Origin: [Phialemoniopsis] sp. UDSM-2020
Taxonomy: Eukaryota; Ascomycota; Sordariomycetes; Thyridiales; Thyridiaceae
NCBI GenBank assembly: GCA_018873225.1
Contig: JAEILZ010000005.1
Span: 1,240,001 to 1,304,000 of the forward strand
Length of the DNA stretch: 64,000 nucleotides
Direction of reading: 5' to 3'
Position numbers and translations under genes: made by a program. Shown piece by piece: positions 11,267 through 22,752 of this stretch; positions within the stretch are counted from its first letter, which is position 1; every line of letters begins with the position of its first letter. The notes under the pieces were generated by a model that saw only the letters and a list, made by a program, of their open reading frames with translations, made no database searches and was not told the DNA's origin.

Positions 11267-12022
11267 ATGCCTCCGCCTGCGTTGTCCTCGTCCCTAGCCC
11301 TGGCGTCCTTCCATGCCCCTCCAGCACCCAGAGCGACCGCCTTCTATGGGGATGTCGACACGACCGACTTCCCTAGCTGTGCAGTCGCGAACTGCATCAC
11401 TTCGGACCAGTTCTCTCCAGCTCATCTTGGATGCATCTCATCCCGGATGACGACCGAGTGCCTCTGTCAGAACGCATCGACTCCCCTCTCCTGTGCGCCC
11501 TCGGGTCCCTCGCCTGACGATAACTGCTGGTACCAGCTGGAGAACTGGTTCGCGGGAATCTGCGGTGCATCAGTGGCTACAGTGAACCCAAAGAGTATGC
11601 CCAACTGCATGCAGAACTGTATGCTCAGTGAGCTCAGCGCCTTGGGCTGCCCGACCCATACCAGGAATTGTTTCTGCATCCTGCCGACCAAAGAGGTCGT
11701 TGATGCGGCCTCCGCATGCTTCGCGCAACAGTGCCCCTCGGGCCAGAAAGAGACCTTCCAGCCGACGACGTGGCGAGACGAAATCTGCAGGCTAGGGTCG
11801 ACCGCCGACTACGACCAGCGGGGATACGACAAGTCTGTGGCCGACAAGAAGAAACAGAACATACGCATTGGTATCACTGTCTTGGCTGTTGCCATATTCT
11901 TAATCTTGATGTGCTCTGCCACCTGTGTCTATGAAGAAAGTGGTGAATGTACAGCATTACTGGTCATTTTTGGTATCGCTGTTCTAGTGGTTGTTGTTCC
12001 CATTTTGTGGCTTGTGTACTAA
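11267..12022 (+). CDS. CFEM-like double cysteine-module membrane protein
   Basis: Single exon, 251 residues from the ATG at 11267 (an in-frame Met at 11126 would add 47 residues without signal-like character). A moderately hydrophobic N-terminus leads into two cysteine modules. The first starts FPSCAVANC, includes ECLCQNAS and ends in NCWYQLENWFAGIC. The second starts MPNCMQNCM, includes NCFCILP and ends in WRDEIC. Two hydrophobic helices follow (IGITVLAVAIFLILMC and ALLVIFGIAVLVVVVPILWLVY). The W-Y-x-x-E-x-W-F signature at the end of module 1 matches the divergent neighbour at 9737-10567, so the two are paralogues. It is expected at the plasma membrane or cell wall face; the ligand is unknown. 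Confidence 0.75.
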   Translation: MPPPALSSSLALASFHAPPAPRATAFYGDVDTTDFPSCAVANCITSDQFSPAHLGCISSRMTTECLCQNASTPLSCAPSGPSPDDNCWYQLENWFAGICGASVATVNPKSMPNCMQNCMLSELSALGCPTHTRNCFCILPTKEVVDAASACFAQQCPSGQKETFQPTTWRDEICRLGSTADYDQRGYDKSVADKKKQNIRIGITVLAVAIFLILMCSATCVYEESGECTALLVIFGIAVLVVVVPILWLVY

Positions 12023-12204
12023 TAGTACTTGAATCGTGCCGTAATAAAAGATGAAAATAGAATGATGATTGTAGCCTCGCTCAATGTGATCTGCATACCG
12101 AATGTACTGACAAGGACACACCAACTAGAAGTCCTCCAATAGCCTCACCCAACACATCTACGAGACCGGCTTTATCATGATCTAGCACGCCCGGACATAC
12201 TCAC

Positions 12205-14049
12205 TCAGTCGCCCCAAAACCGTCCCCAGGCACGTGCAAAAACATTCGATCGTTTCAAACGCTCCGTGTACTCTCGACTTGCAGTTCCATCTTCCCAATG
12301 CCGACACTCGTAGTCTACCGCCTGCTTCCGGCCCTCGAGGTAGATATCAATGTCCTGCACGTCAACGAGGTTGGTTCGTTTATAGACTTTCCAGAACAAA
12401 AACATAAACCAGAACCATGCCAGTCCAAAGTAGCTTGTGATGAATCCGCGATACGAGAAGGGCGCGAAAACATCAAAGCCAATGAACAAGCTGATGATAC
12501 TGCCCAGGATGAGACAAGTGTATGGTGTCCAAGAGCCACAAGGTGCGATGTATGGAAAGATAATGGTATCTTCGGTGACTTGGGGCTGTGATGTTGAGCG
12601 ACGCAGTGAGGGGAACCAGCTTCTGCTGTTGATGTTGTTCTTTCCCAAGCGGGAAATACCTTTGGCCTTGAGAGCGCGGTGCCAGTTGACAGACACCCAC
12701 GACATGGCCGTGAAGTTGACTACGAGCGCGACGGTGGTGAGGTCCACGAACCAGCCAAAGACGACGCTCGAGCTGTTGGAGGCAACCAGGAACGACAAGA
12801 GTGATATGCCAGTGACCGTAGTCACACAGACCCATGGAACGCCGGACTTGGTGCACTTCAAGAAAGCGCTGGGGGCCTTTATGTCCTTTGCCAGGGAGTA
12901 AAGGGTCCGGCTAGAGCTGTACAGGAAGGCGTTGCCGCATGACAGACCCGAAAGCATGATGATCAAGTTGATGAAACCCGGAAGAAAGCCTTCGATACCC
13001 ACGTTGAGCAGGCCAATGACCCATGGTGAGGCGGCAGAGCCAGCCTTGCCCGACTCGATAGCGCCTAGCAAACGTGGATCGCGAGATGAGCAGATGATAC
13101 CGACGGCTAGCACACCTGTAATGTAGATGCCCATGATGCGCGAGATGATCATCTTGGCGACTTTCGGAATTGTGCCCCGGGGATTGCGTATCTCTCCAGC
13201 CGAGAGGGCCACAATGTCAGGGCCTGCAACCGTGAAGACAGCATATCGAATTGAGATGCAGACGCTCAAGAAAACTCCAGTAGCTCCTTCTGCGTAATAT
13301 GAATGGACAAAGTTCCCGTTTGACCAGCTTCGAAAGCCATAGGCGTCATGTCGTGGGTTGCCGCCTGCCATGGTGATGATTGTGGCCAGAACCAATCCGA
13401 TCAGAAGGAGGACTTTCGTAGAACCCATGATGAACTCGCTCTCTCCATACCATCTAGCTCACAGTTGATTAGCTGACTGTACATGAAAATCTGACTCACT
13501 CCTCGAAGTGGAGTTGGGGCAGAGCATAGCTTACTTGACGGCAACCATGTTGAAGAAGTAACAAATAACAAGCGCCATTGCTACCCAGACCGCCGGATTC
13601 ATGCCCGTATCCCAGTACTGCATGACCGTCGCGACAGCCGAATACTCGGTGCACACGAGCATGGCTCCAGCGAAGAAGTATGTCCATCCCATGGCGAATC
13701 CCAAAGCTGGGTCCACGAAATGTGCGGCCAGCTCGTAGATGGAACCGCGGATCGGCAGCCAGGCGGCCATCTCGGCCACGTTTATGGATGTGGGCCAAAT
13801 GAAGCCAAGACCGTATATGAAGTAGCCGATCAGAAGTGGCAGGGGGCCGGCCGAGCGGAGAACGCCCCCGATGCCGACCCAGAGGCCGACACCTACGCCA
13901 CCGGCGATGACAATAAGCTGGACATGGCGAGGTGACAGGCCGCGATGTGTTTCTTCGTAGTTACTGATAATGTTATCTCCTTCTCCCATTTGGGTAGAAG
14001 GTCGTCGTTCCTTTTCGAGCTCCTCCTTGATGGGGTCTGCAGAAGCCAT
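12205..14049 (-). CDS. Amino acid permease, YAT family (APC superfamily)
   Basis: Two exons: 14049-13535 and 13453-12205; 587 residues, the usual fungal length. After a hydrophilic N-terminus the first helix carries VIAGGVGVGLWVGIGGVLRSAGP, the APC substrate-site motif (written here as landmarks at residues about 48-70). Later landmarks are YFIYGLGFIWPT, NVAEMAAWLP, the loop GGNPRHDAYGFRSW, and AGPDIVALSAGEIRNPRGT with its conserved Glu. About 12 helices are expected in the plasma membrane, importing amino acids by proton symport. The splice joins VAVK to WYGESEFI, the conserved position before helix 6. A TATA box (TATATAA) lies about 130 bp upstream. The substrate specificity cannot be fixed. 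Confidence 0.92.
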
Positions 14050-14177
14050 CCTTTTTTTTTTGGGTTTTGGTTGGACAAAGATTGGTTGTGAGAAGAAAGG
14101 GAGAATTACCCGAGAAGGAGATAGACAATGACACCAGAGAAGTCCTACTGTCTCCTTCCATGGGGAGTTTGAGGTCA

Positions 14178-14184
14178 TTATATA
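14178..14184 (-). promoter_or_regulatory. TATA box of the YAT permease gene
   Basis: TATATAA on the minus strand, about 130 bp upstream of the ATG at 14049. Confidence 0.45.
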
Positions 14185-16568
14185 CTGGGGTCTTCCCACG
14201 GGGTGCACCGACTAGCGGAGACAAGATACCAGGCTCATTTGCCGGATGCTTATCAAAGGAAACTGGGGGAACATGGGTCAGGCCGGGGGTTACTGATTAA
14301 GATACGCTAGGGGACACGACCTAGTCTAACATCGAGGTCTGGGGTTGAACTCGTTTCTTGAATCATGGCGAATCAAGACCAACTGTCGGACAGACCTCAA
14401 AGCGCGAACGTTTGGAAAAGGCCTCTACTAACTGTTCTTGGCTAGGAAAATGACCGGTTTAGGATATTGGGAACAGCTTTCCGTGCAGGGCAGGTCGAAT
14501 GAGACCATTTAAAGGTGGGCCCCGGCCTTGGCCGCCGGTCCGGTCCACCCCATCCTCGAGGCGCGGACATGTGTGAGTGGGCCCCGGTACCTAATGCCGA
14601 GCACCTTATCTCGTGTACAGGACCAGACTGAAACATCACTGTGGGACGTCATGGCGGAGAACCATACAAGGAGTTAAGGGCAATTGAGTTCAGTTCGGAG
14701 AGAGTGATGACCTGGTGTGGGGAATCGATTCTTAAGTCGCAACGCGCAGTTTCAAGGAAAGACGTCAATCCATTCTGGTCTTCTGGTCTGAGCGTAGCCA
14801 ATCACTTGCAGCACGGCTAATGATGTGGGTTCAAGAGATGGTTCAGTCACTCGATTGTCTGTGCTCAATAGTTAGTACTAAGCTTGAACCATGGAGCGGT
14901 GCCTCTATGATTATGTCTCCTTGATTGCAAGAGTGGACAACTAAGCTTGATTGGCTCAACAGTTCAGTCATTGGTCAATCTTTGTTACCGGAGAGTATTG
15001 GTCCACGTGATGAATCAACCTACACGACTTGCAGATAGTCATACCCAAATGGTCTTGTCTTCAACTGGCTCTTGCCAACGGCCGTGGATCCCTGATGGGT
15101 TGGTCCCCAGCCTATCAAAAGTGCAAAACCCGTCAACAAACACTACCGTCGTATCAAGGTCTCACTAGATACAGGTGTATGTGATCAATCTAGATCGAGA
15201 AGAGCGGCAGTTCTATTTGTGAGGCAGCAGAATAATTCCGTTACTCAAGATTCTGCGTGACTCAACACTGCCTCCAGACTGCAAATCTTAACAACAAAGT
15301 CAATGCCCGATACCAAACAGCAGGCTGGGTTTTGGGTGGACTTAAAGTGTCGAGTGCTTAGACATCCCAAGTTGTTCTCTGTTCGGCGAAATTACATTTC
15401 GAGGTGTCATTGCCCCTGTGCACACCGCTTGTGTTGATCTGCAAACTGAGCCTGTGTCCCCTCCATCACGGAAATGAAGGCGTTCAGGCACTGCAAATGA
15501 GGAGGCTATGCATGACGGCCGACTTTCGTGACTGGTCAGTTTAGAGTCACGTTGCACCCGAGGGCGTCACACACTGAGAATTGATTGGTCCCCGCCCTGT
15601 GAATAGGGGGTGGAATCGAGTAGAATCACGGCAGTGGTAACAATGAAGATGGCTGTGAAGAGGGCTGAGTCTGCTGCCTGTGTTTTCGCTTTAAGCATAT
15701 ATTTGAACAAACCCCTCCCCCAACAGATTGGAAACCTGCGCGACGTGAATAACGTTATTCCTTCGAGCTTTCATTCTCTTATGGTATCGAATGCGTCTGG
15801 GTGCGACTTTTCGAGAGGTGCCGAATTTCTTGGCAAGCCATCAGGCTGTACTAAAGCGAATATGGCCACCGCCGTACCGCGTCGACAGCAGAGGCCACTG
15901 CTTCAGGGCGGCTAGTGCCAACAATACCTCATAGGAACATACTGCAAGTCTTTATCGCGGTACGAGGTGTCTCCCCCAGAACGGTAGAGCCAGACCAGAA
16001 AAGGCATTGATCGCTCAGCTGTACGGTTATGACCGGCTTGCCGTCCGTGAGCCAGTCGCTACTCGTATTCTTTCGACTTGGTTGCCTTGTCGCTGGCCGC
16101 CTTGACGTGACAGTGGTGAGTTGGGTCGCGCACCAAATCACAACAAGTACATTCTGAGCTAACAAGACCCTTCATTCAGTCTCCTCTGCACACTGGGCTA
16201 AATCATGCCTGCGAATCTTTCCCTGCCCAACAAGAGGACCTTCCTCTCGACCCCCACTACCTCCCTGTCACACCCTCCCACTTCCCTCCTCCTTCGAGGT
16301 ACTGTACCTTGGGCTTAGGTTTACGAGGGCAATTAGGACTGTCGATTGGTCGGATCTGCACATGACGCGTTGCGGAAGGGAAATGGCCCTGCTGAAGGGC
16401 TCGAAGGGAATCGTGAGTCCACAGGACACCGCGTTCTCGTAGCCCTCGTGCAACGCAACATTTGCCAACAAAACCCTTCCCGTGGACGCTCATCATGGCC
16501 TTTTTTGTTGGATCCAATTATCCTTCCAGACCCAAGATTCCCGCGAGCGGCCCGATCGATTGAACATC
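14185..16568. other. Gene-poor region of about 2.4 kb
   Basis: Apart from the permease promoter on the left and a C/T-rich stretch before the zinc-finger gene on the right, I find no ORF with coding character, no repeat and no RNA gene. ORFs up to 101 codons (15610-15915) show no family features. Confidence 0.4.
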
Positions 16569-18292
16569 ATGAACAAATTGGGGAGCGATCACGGTCGGCG
16601 GAGCCCGTCCCTGCCTGATACCCGTGATCCAGAGGCGCAGCCTGATGCCACAAACTGGTTTGATGACAACGACGAGCAGTCCTGCAGGCATGTATTCAAT
16701 CCCTTGCGTTTCCACAGATGTAGTCATTGACCTAGCACAGATTTGTGCGTCAGAACTCCTTTGATACTTGCCGCCGAGGAAACTTCGTAGGGATGTTCTT
16801 GATGGCAATTCTCAAGAAGGAGATCTCGAGGGGAACAATCAGTATTCTGCATGACTCCGAGGAGCCCGACAAAAAATGGAAATGTCCTATGGTACGATGC
16901 TCATTCAGGTCCAAGACCGACAATTTTCTCGAGATGATCGAACACCTTCGCACATGCGAGCGATTCCCGGACAAGCTGCACGAATTCTGGTGCCCCGACC
17001 GTGACGCAACGGACCATACCCACGCCCCTCTTAAGATTCCATGCATGGAGCAGTGCCGGTGCGAAAAGAAGTCCCTCGCCGTGAAAGCCGCCAAAGCCGC
17101 CAACTTCATTCGTAGGCATTGCTCGGGAAGCTCCAGCCGGAAGTCAGCCCCGGCCTCGCCAGTATCGACCGCCTCATCTATTTCCGTGGACAGAAGGACA
17201 TCAGCTTATTTCGATGATGCTTTCTATCCGAACGACTTCCTTCCCGAGATTAGTGCCGATTCGATGGCTATTGACCACTCCCCGTCCTATCCCACCTACC
17301 TGGAGCTCGAACCGAGTGGGACAACTCCGCCGTATGCTGAACTCATGTCGGCTACGCTCACCAGAAATAAGGACACACCGGAATTACCAGGAGCTTGCAA
17401 CACTACGACTGCAGAACTGCAAGATACGTCGCTGAACTTGACGTCACTGCACGGAACGCACTTCAATTGCCCTTCCAACCCAACTGACTGGAGCCCAGTC
17501 CACACGCCGTCGAGGATACCTAATGGTAGCTCGGCTTCGATCGCTCAAGGCGCGTTTTCGATGAACTTTCTTGGAGGGAGCGCAACCGTCCCTCCCAACT
17601 TGAACACTCAATCCCAACAGCAAAGACCATGGATTCCTGACGCGCCAATGGTCGATGAGCCCTCCAATATGGATGCAATCCTGGACAACGACTACCATGA
17701 TGTGCCTCACCGCCGGACTTGGAGTGCTGGCAGTGATGAGAACGCTTTTGGTATGGCAGGCACTCCTCAAGTTGGATATTCCGTGTTCACGCAAAGAGCG
17801 CTGGGATCACAGATCACCACTTTCGAGGGAAGCTCGCAAGCCAGACAGTCTTCGCTGCAATCTATCACATCTGTATCGAGTGTTGGATCGGATCCTATCT
17901 TCGACTCTATTACGACGCAGCCCATTCCATCGAGGACAACTAGTCTCGACAGCGACGACATCCCTGAAACACCGCAAATCCTCCACCAGGCTGGCCCTGC
18001 ACACACCCATGCCATATCTCCCACATTGAATGAGCCTTTACCCGAGTCGTATTGGTGTGAAGAGTGTAAGGAGAAAATCCCAGGCGGCCTTCAGAGATAC
18101 AAGAAGCACCGAAACAGACATTCTGGCGGGCCGGGTATCTGTCCCTATTGTTCACGAAAGATAAAATACAAGTACAACGTGAGGTCCCACGTCAGCCGAA
18201 AGCATCCGGAGATGTCTGGTGACTACGCTCTCCAAACATCACAGGTAGGTAGTCGAAGAGGGCGGCGCAATATTGGAGTTGGCACCGTTTGA
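16569..18292 (+). CDS. C2H2-type zinc-finger regulator
   Basis: Best model has two exons, 16569-16687 and 16741-18292; 556 residues. The 53-bp intron needs a GC donor (AG|GCATGT) and ends ACAG; it joins DEQSC to RFVRQNSF in frame. If the intron is wrong, translation would start at the in-frame ATG at 16793. Near residue 95 a first zinc-binding block reads KWKCPMVRCSFRSKTDNFLEMIEHLRTC in two parts. A Ser/Thr/Pro-rich, low-complexity middle follows. The C-terminus holds two fingers: CEECKEKIPGGLQRYKKHRNRH, then CPYCSRKIKYKYNVRSHVSRKH. This layout fits a nuclear fungal transcription factor. Targets are unknown. A CAG|GTAGGT near 18243 could be an unused donor. Confidence 0.75.
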
Positions 18293-19037
18293 CGAAACGT
18301 CTTATGAATTAATGAATCAATCTCAATTCTTTTACTTCATACAGTATCCATCCTCCCATGCGTAAAATGAGAGTTCTTTTCAGTATCCTTGCCCTTCTTC
18401 CAAGACCTACCGATTGTGATGATCAGAATGCTGATCAAACTGAAGAGAGATTGCTGTCCTCATTTGATCTGATAATGCCAGATTGGTTTTTGATAGCCTG
18501 GCTTCAACCAGTCCTTGGGTGACTTTGACAGGATTGGACAGTGTCCCACCTGTTCGAGGACAGTTCGTCTGGTGTTCCTTCCCAGTGGTCGACCGCTATG
18601 GTGTTCCCTGTGGCCTTCTGCAGGGACAGGTCCACTCAGTTGAGCCTCACCTAAGGCTGGTGTTCCCTCTTACCACAGTAATCACATGATAGCCAACCAG
18701 CCCTTCTGGCAGGGCCACAGGCTGCACAAGTACATTGTCTCCCTCGAACCTTGAGGTCTAGCATTGGTACAACATGACACGAATACGTACGTCCATGCTA
18801 TCGCTCTTGCATTTTGTGGTCGGTCTGACGCCTGTCTCTCATAATTGCCCTTCAAACCCTATTTCGAATTCCCAGCGACCCTTTGAGGCCACTCGTCTGA
18901 GTATATTAAGTGACTATAATGCCAGCTTATTCCATATAGATCATTACCTTTTTATCTACCATTTCCCTCCTTCTCTGCTTGATTGACCAAACCCTATGCG
19001 CTCGTGCTTGATCAGCTTACCATCGTGATATAGCATC
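18293..19037. other. Intergenic, no gene seen
   Basis: Holds the 3' end of the zinc-finger gene. Short imperfect direct repeats around GGTGTTCC occur near 18570-18670. No coding ORF is supported. Confidence 0.4.
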
Positions 19038-19325
19038 ATGAACAGCCCCATGTAAGTCTTCAGCACGGGCATATTGGCCTTGCTGAGATCACCCTAGTGG
19101 CGGCCATATTCCTTACTGAGCCGATACAGTCAAATATCAAAGTCCAGCAGGGTTCAGTTGACTGCTGCTGCATTGGCTCAACTCACAACTACCTCCAACA
19201 TTGATATTTACAAGACTCATGAACAAGCCCATGAGCAAGTTGCGATTGGCGTGAAGGCGAAGAGGAAATCGGGAAAGCAACATTGTGACGACTTTGAGAA
19301 GCGTTGGAATAAGGGCGATGTTTAG
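19038..19325 (+). CDS. Possible small hypothetical protein with 14-nt first exon
   Basis: ATG at 19038 plus 11 nt, then a perfect GTAAGT donor at 19052 and a TACAG acceptor at 19129, then exon 19130-19325. The joined frame is 69 residues and begins MNSPIQISKSSRVQ. It is polar, helix-prone and Lys/His-rich toward the end (KAKRKSGKQHCDDFEKRW). I recognise no family and there is no signal peptide. The gene is supported only by good splice signals and an open frame. Confidence 0.3.
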
Positions 19326-19710
19326 TCAGTCGTGGAGATGGCAGTATTATAAACAGTGTCAAGGAATAGAGTCGGGGTCTGGTGTTGCAAGCATCGAATG
19401 CGCAACTTATGTGGTAGACGGTAGTTGCCGTTTGGGCACAAATTTAGTGAGCATTGCCTCCAGGCCTGCAAGTCAGCGCTGAATTGATCATTGCTTGTCC
19501 TTTAGGCCGTGCTGTAATAAATGTGGATCGGCCTCTGCCGTCCTTGCCAAACAGGGGTCCCCTGCCACCTGGAGCCACAGTCCTGGTAACACCAGCGGCA
19601 CGCGTCTTGTGGGACCCAAAACGCGGTTGGGACCCCGTGATAAGATTCATTCCATAATCCAGCATTCTGCCCACACCGTTGCCGTCTGTACGCCCGCAAA
19701 TCGATTCACT

Positions 19711-20424
19711 ATGGTACTGAGTTCTTTCTGTACGAATAACATTCAAACAGATGCCGATGATCCATCGGAAAAGCTAGAGGACATCGTCCACGCCTCCGAC
19801 AAGCTCGCGCACAACATACTGATCTCGCTGTGCGACGACTGGGATATCCGGGATCGCGCCCACGAGTATCTGACCAAACTCAAGACTGTCTGGCGCATCC
19901 ACAACAAGCCGAGGCCACAAGCGCAAGGCTTCGGATGGCGACAAGTTTATGTGTGTGCGCTGCGACCGTCCCTTCTCCGAGGCAGAGAACCACAAGCACG
20001 CGTGCAGTTTCCACGATGGCACGTACACCAGCCGACTCAGACTTTCCTCACTGACAACTACTAACTTTACTTTCTAGGCGCATTGAATGAAGACCCGGAC
20101 GATGAGTTCTGGGCTAACTGGGACGAGAAGAAGTATGGTGAGATCGATTGGGAGTATTGGCAGAAAGAGCGACCCGAAAAGTTCATCTACACTTGCTGTA
20201 ATCAGCGAGGCGATGAGTATCCGGCATGCCTGGACGGCTGGCATCGGGCCTTTGACCACAAGGTGGCAAGAAATGAGCCGGATTTCTACGAAACGTCCAG
20301 TGATGAGGAATATGGGAACGCGGCTGGGGAGGAGGCTAGGCAGAAGGAGGTTGTTAGCAAAGTTGGCGCAGATCATTGGTCGAGGGGACGGTCTTCGACC
20401 CCTTGTCCCAAGCGAGCTAAGTAG
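19711..20424 (+). pseudogene. Frameshifted fungal zinc-finger (C2H2-like) gene
   Basis: Three reading-frame pieces belong to one recognisable fungal gene family. Frame 1 from ATG 19711 gives an acidic helical segment ending in TVWRIHNKPR. The zinc-binding part KRKASDGDKFMCVRC, then C-x-x-C...H-KHAC-SFH (19927-20030), lies one base out of frame. After an intron (donor GTACAC near 20031, CTAAC branch, acceptor TTTCTAG at 20078), the block NEDPDDEFWANWDE and FIYTCCNQRGDEYPAC is another base out of frame. Each piece is well preserved, so the two shifts look recent or could be assembly errors. In this family the CxxC, FH-x-G and WDCC-like elements are nuclear or cytoplasmic and of unknown function. 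Confidence 0.55.
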
Positions 20425-21357
20425 GTAGTTTGATGGGCAAAGCAGAGTCATGATCGGGGAACGTGCAGTATTTCTCCTGCAAGAGAGTTTATATCAGTTA
20501 CTCGGCGCACAAAATTAGGGCACAGGTTTCTAAGTACATTCGATCTAGGACTGCGGAGGAGATGAGATATAATGCCAAGAAGCTTAGGCTGGGTTCAGGT
20601 TCCAAGCTAGATATGCACCATTGCAAGTCTCATGGCCGGGAGAGGGTACGAGCTGATTGCGAAGATGCGACGCTTATGATCGAGAAGTGGTGACACATAC
20701 ATAACCGAGCTTGATATAAGATACGTCTGTTTGAGAGACATTGTCGGGACGTTTCACTTTGCATCTCAGGACGATCGGGACATGGGTCACTTCGCTGCTG
20801 AGCAGACTGGAGGTGATGTGCCAACCGGGTATTTTCATTCAGCTCCTTGCAAACACTACCAGTACTGCAAATCCACGATCTAGATTTGGTGTCAAGTCTC
20901 GGGCCCGAATCTTGAAATCGAAGCTTCCCTGCCTGTCAGTGGCGGTGGTCATGTCGGCACGCCGCTTCGTCGCCAAGTGTTGGAAATTCCACCCAAGAAA
21001 AGCGTAAAATCAGTCACTATCTGTTCATGTATCGAAAATCACATCTACTCGCGAAATCGAGTGATGATCGCATTTTGTATGGTACTGGCATATTGGTAAA
21101 AGGACTCATTTATGATGCGCCTCGATCCGCATTGCGTAGTGGAGGTTCGGCTTGGCGAGAAGCTGCTGGCGCGGGAGAAATTCGCGAAGTGGCTGGATCA
21201 GTGCGCTAAGCCGCAACGGGGCAGAATCTTTTTTTGCCCTTTTGCTCTATTTTCTGAAGGCATTTCGAAAGTGAGGTATCCGGTACTGAAGTGAAAAGGG
21301 GACTGCATTGTGGTTGTATGCCGAGGACCTGCGTCTGCAGCGTTAAGTGGGTGGGTC

Positions 21358-21381
21358 CAGCTGTAACAGCGGTACAGCTGT
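21358..21381. repeat. Inverted repeat CAGCTGT...ACAGCTG
   Basis: Seven-base arms CAGCTGT and ACAGCTG separated by about nine bases. It could be a protein-binding site or part of an element end; function unknown. Confidence 0.35.
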
Positions 21382-22043
21382 CAGTGCAAGGAAATGCGGG
21401 AGCTCCCGCCTGCAAGAACCTAAAAAATGCGCCGCAAACCCCCAAAAATGCGCCAAAAATAGTCCAAAAAAGTCCCAAGTGGGTCTAGCCCCGGCTCGCC
21501 TCAAATCAGCCCTCGCGCCTCGAATCAGCCCTACGATCTCGTCCTCCTCCCCTTCTAATAAATAAGTCCTTTCCTCCCCCCTCAGCTCTCACATTTCCTC
21601 TCTTTCCCTTCTTCAGATTCCACCTCACCTTCATGACTCTTTGCAAAGAACCGGCACTGGCCTCTCCACTTCGGACCACTCTCCTCTCCTCTCACATTCA
21701 GGAAGACCGCGGAAAAGGAAAGATCCAGCGTCACCTTTTGGTGGCTGCCGATGGCAACCTCGCTTTTCCGGGTACACGGGGCTCATCGCGGGTCCCGATC
21801 TGCTCTGGGCAGGGACAGCAGCAGATCAAACTCACCAGGCTAGGTCGATGCCAATGATGCCTACCCTTGTCCTCTTGCCTTCGGGTTTGAGGGCTTTCCC
21901 CCCCTCCTTGTTTGCGATGTTTGGAGACCGATTTGGATGCCTTTGCCCTCGAAAGAGGATCTTCCTCACATGGTATTGAGCCACCTTGCATTTGGAATCT
22001 CTTGCCGCTTTTGTGGCTTCACTTGACATAAGAATCACTGTGG

Positions 22044-22067
22044 CACTGGGCTTTATTCTACCCAGTG
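22044..22067. repeat. Hairpin CACTGGG...CCCAGTG
   Basis: Perfect 7-bp arms with a 10-base A/T-rich loop in a gene-free region. No T-run follows closely, so a terminator role is not supported. Confidence 0.35.
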
Positions 22068-22752
22068 ACACGCGATCCTCAGTCAATAGATCAATAGCTC
22101 TATTGCAACGAGCTGACATAATTTTTCTCATACGTGACCTTCATATGTAGATCACAAAGTATTCTCAAATTGACTTTCTCTCCCCCTCCTCTTGAGGTTG
22201 GGGTGATGTATGCATCTGCTGCACTGTGTTTGTTTTACCTGTCGCGTGTCATTCTTTGCCACACGCGCCTCCCAGCCACATGAATACCTACACACTCTGC
22301 TATGGCGCTGAAATCAAAACGGCTTCAGCCGAAGAAGTTCACCGGCTGTTGTCTTCCCCCTCAAGCGGTCGCGTTGGCTGTGTTTACGTGACTTGTTCGA
22401 TGGGATGTCAGGTCAGGGGGCTCATGCTATCAATATTCAACGGAGTTAGAGTTGCGCGGGAAAAAAGAGAAACGGTATTTGGTAAAAAAAAAGACTTCAC
22501 CCCAAAAAGGGCAAAAAAGAAATAAAGTAGTGGCTGTTGATTCGAACCGCAGTCGTCAATACACCCAGCGTTGGCTTGCATAGGTGCAGGAGTTACTATC
22601 TCATTCGCCTCACCACTATGGCATGATGCCATTTGTTTGTTGGACTTTTAGACTACTATTCTTCCATGTAAGGGCTCTCATCTCTTAGGGGCCTAAACTT
22701 CAGGTCATCTTGCGTCCATTACTTCAGTGTAACTGTCACACAATTTCCACAC

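Larger units (their letters stand above)
20425..22752. other. Gene-poor region with short repeats and hairpins
   Basis: About 2.3 kb without a supported gene. It contains an inverted repeat near 21358, a doubled AAAAATGCGCC unit (21424-21460), a doubled CTCRAATCAGCCCT unit (21500-21532), a strongly C/T-rich stretch (21560-21700) and a 7-bp-stem hairpin at 22044-22067. The texture suggests a decayed mobile element, but no transposase or terminal repeats can be shown. Confidence 0.35.

Noticed and set aside
15610..15915. 101-codon plus-strand ORF in the gene-poor region.
   Set aside because: No signal peptide, motif, or composition resembling the real genes nearby; ORFs of this length are expected by chance in about 50% GC DNA.
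22528..22618. tRNA-like sequence on the minus strand: GGTTCGAATC B-box and 7-bp pairing of the ends (TAGTGGT with GCCACTA), followed by a T-run.
   Set aside because: The T-stem has two mismatches, U8 and the GG of the D-loop are missing, and no 7-base anticodon loop can be drawn. At best a decayed tRNA or chance match.
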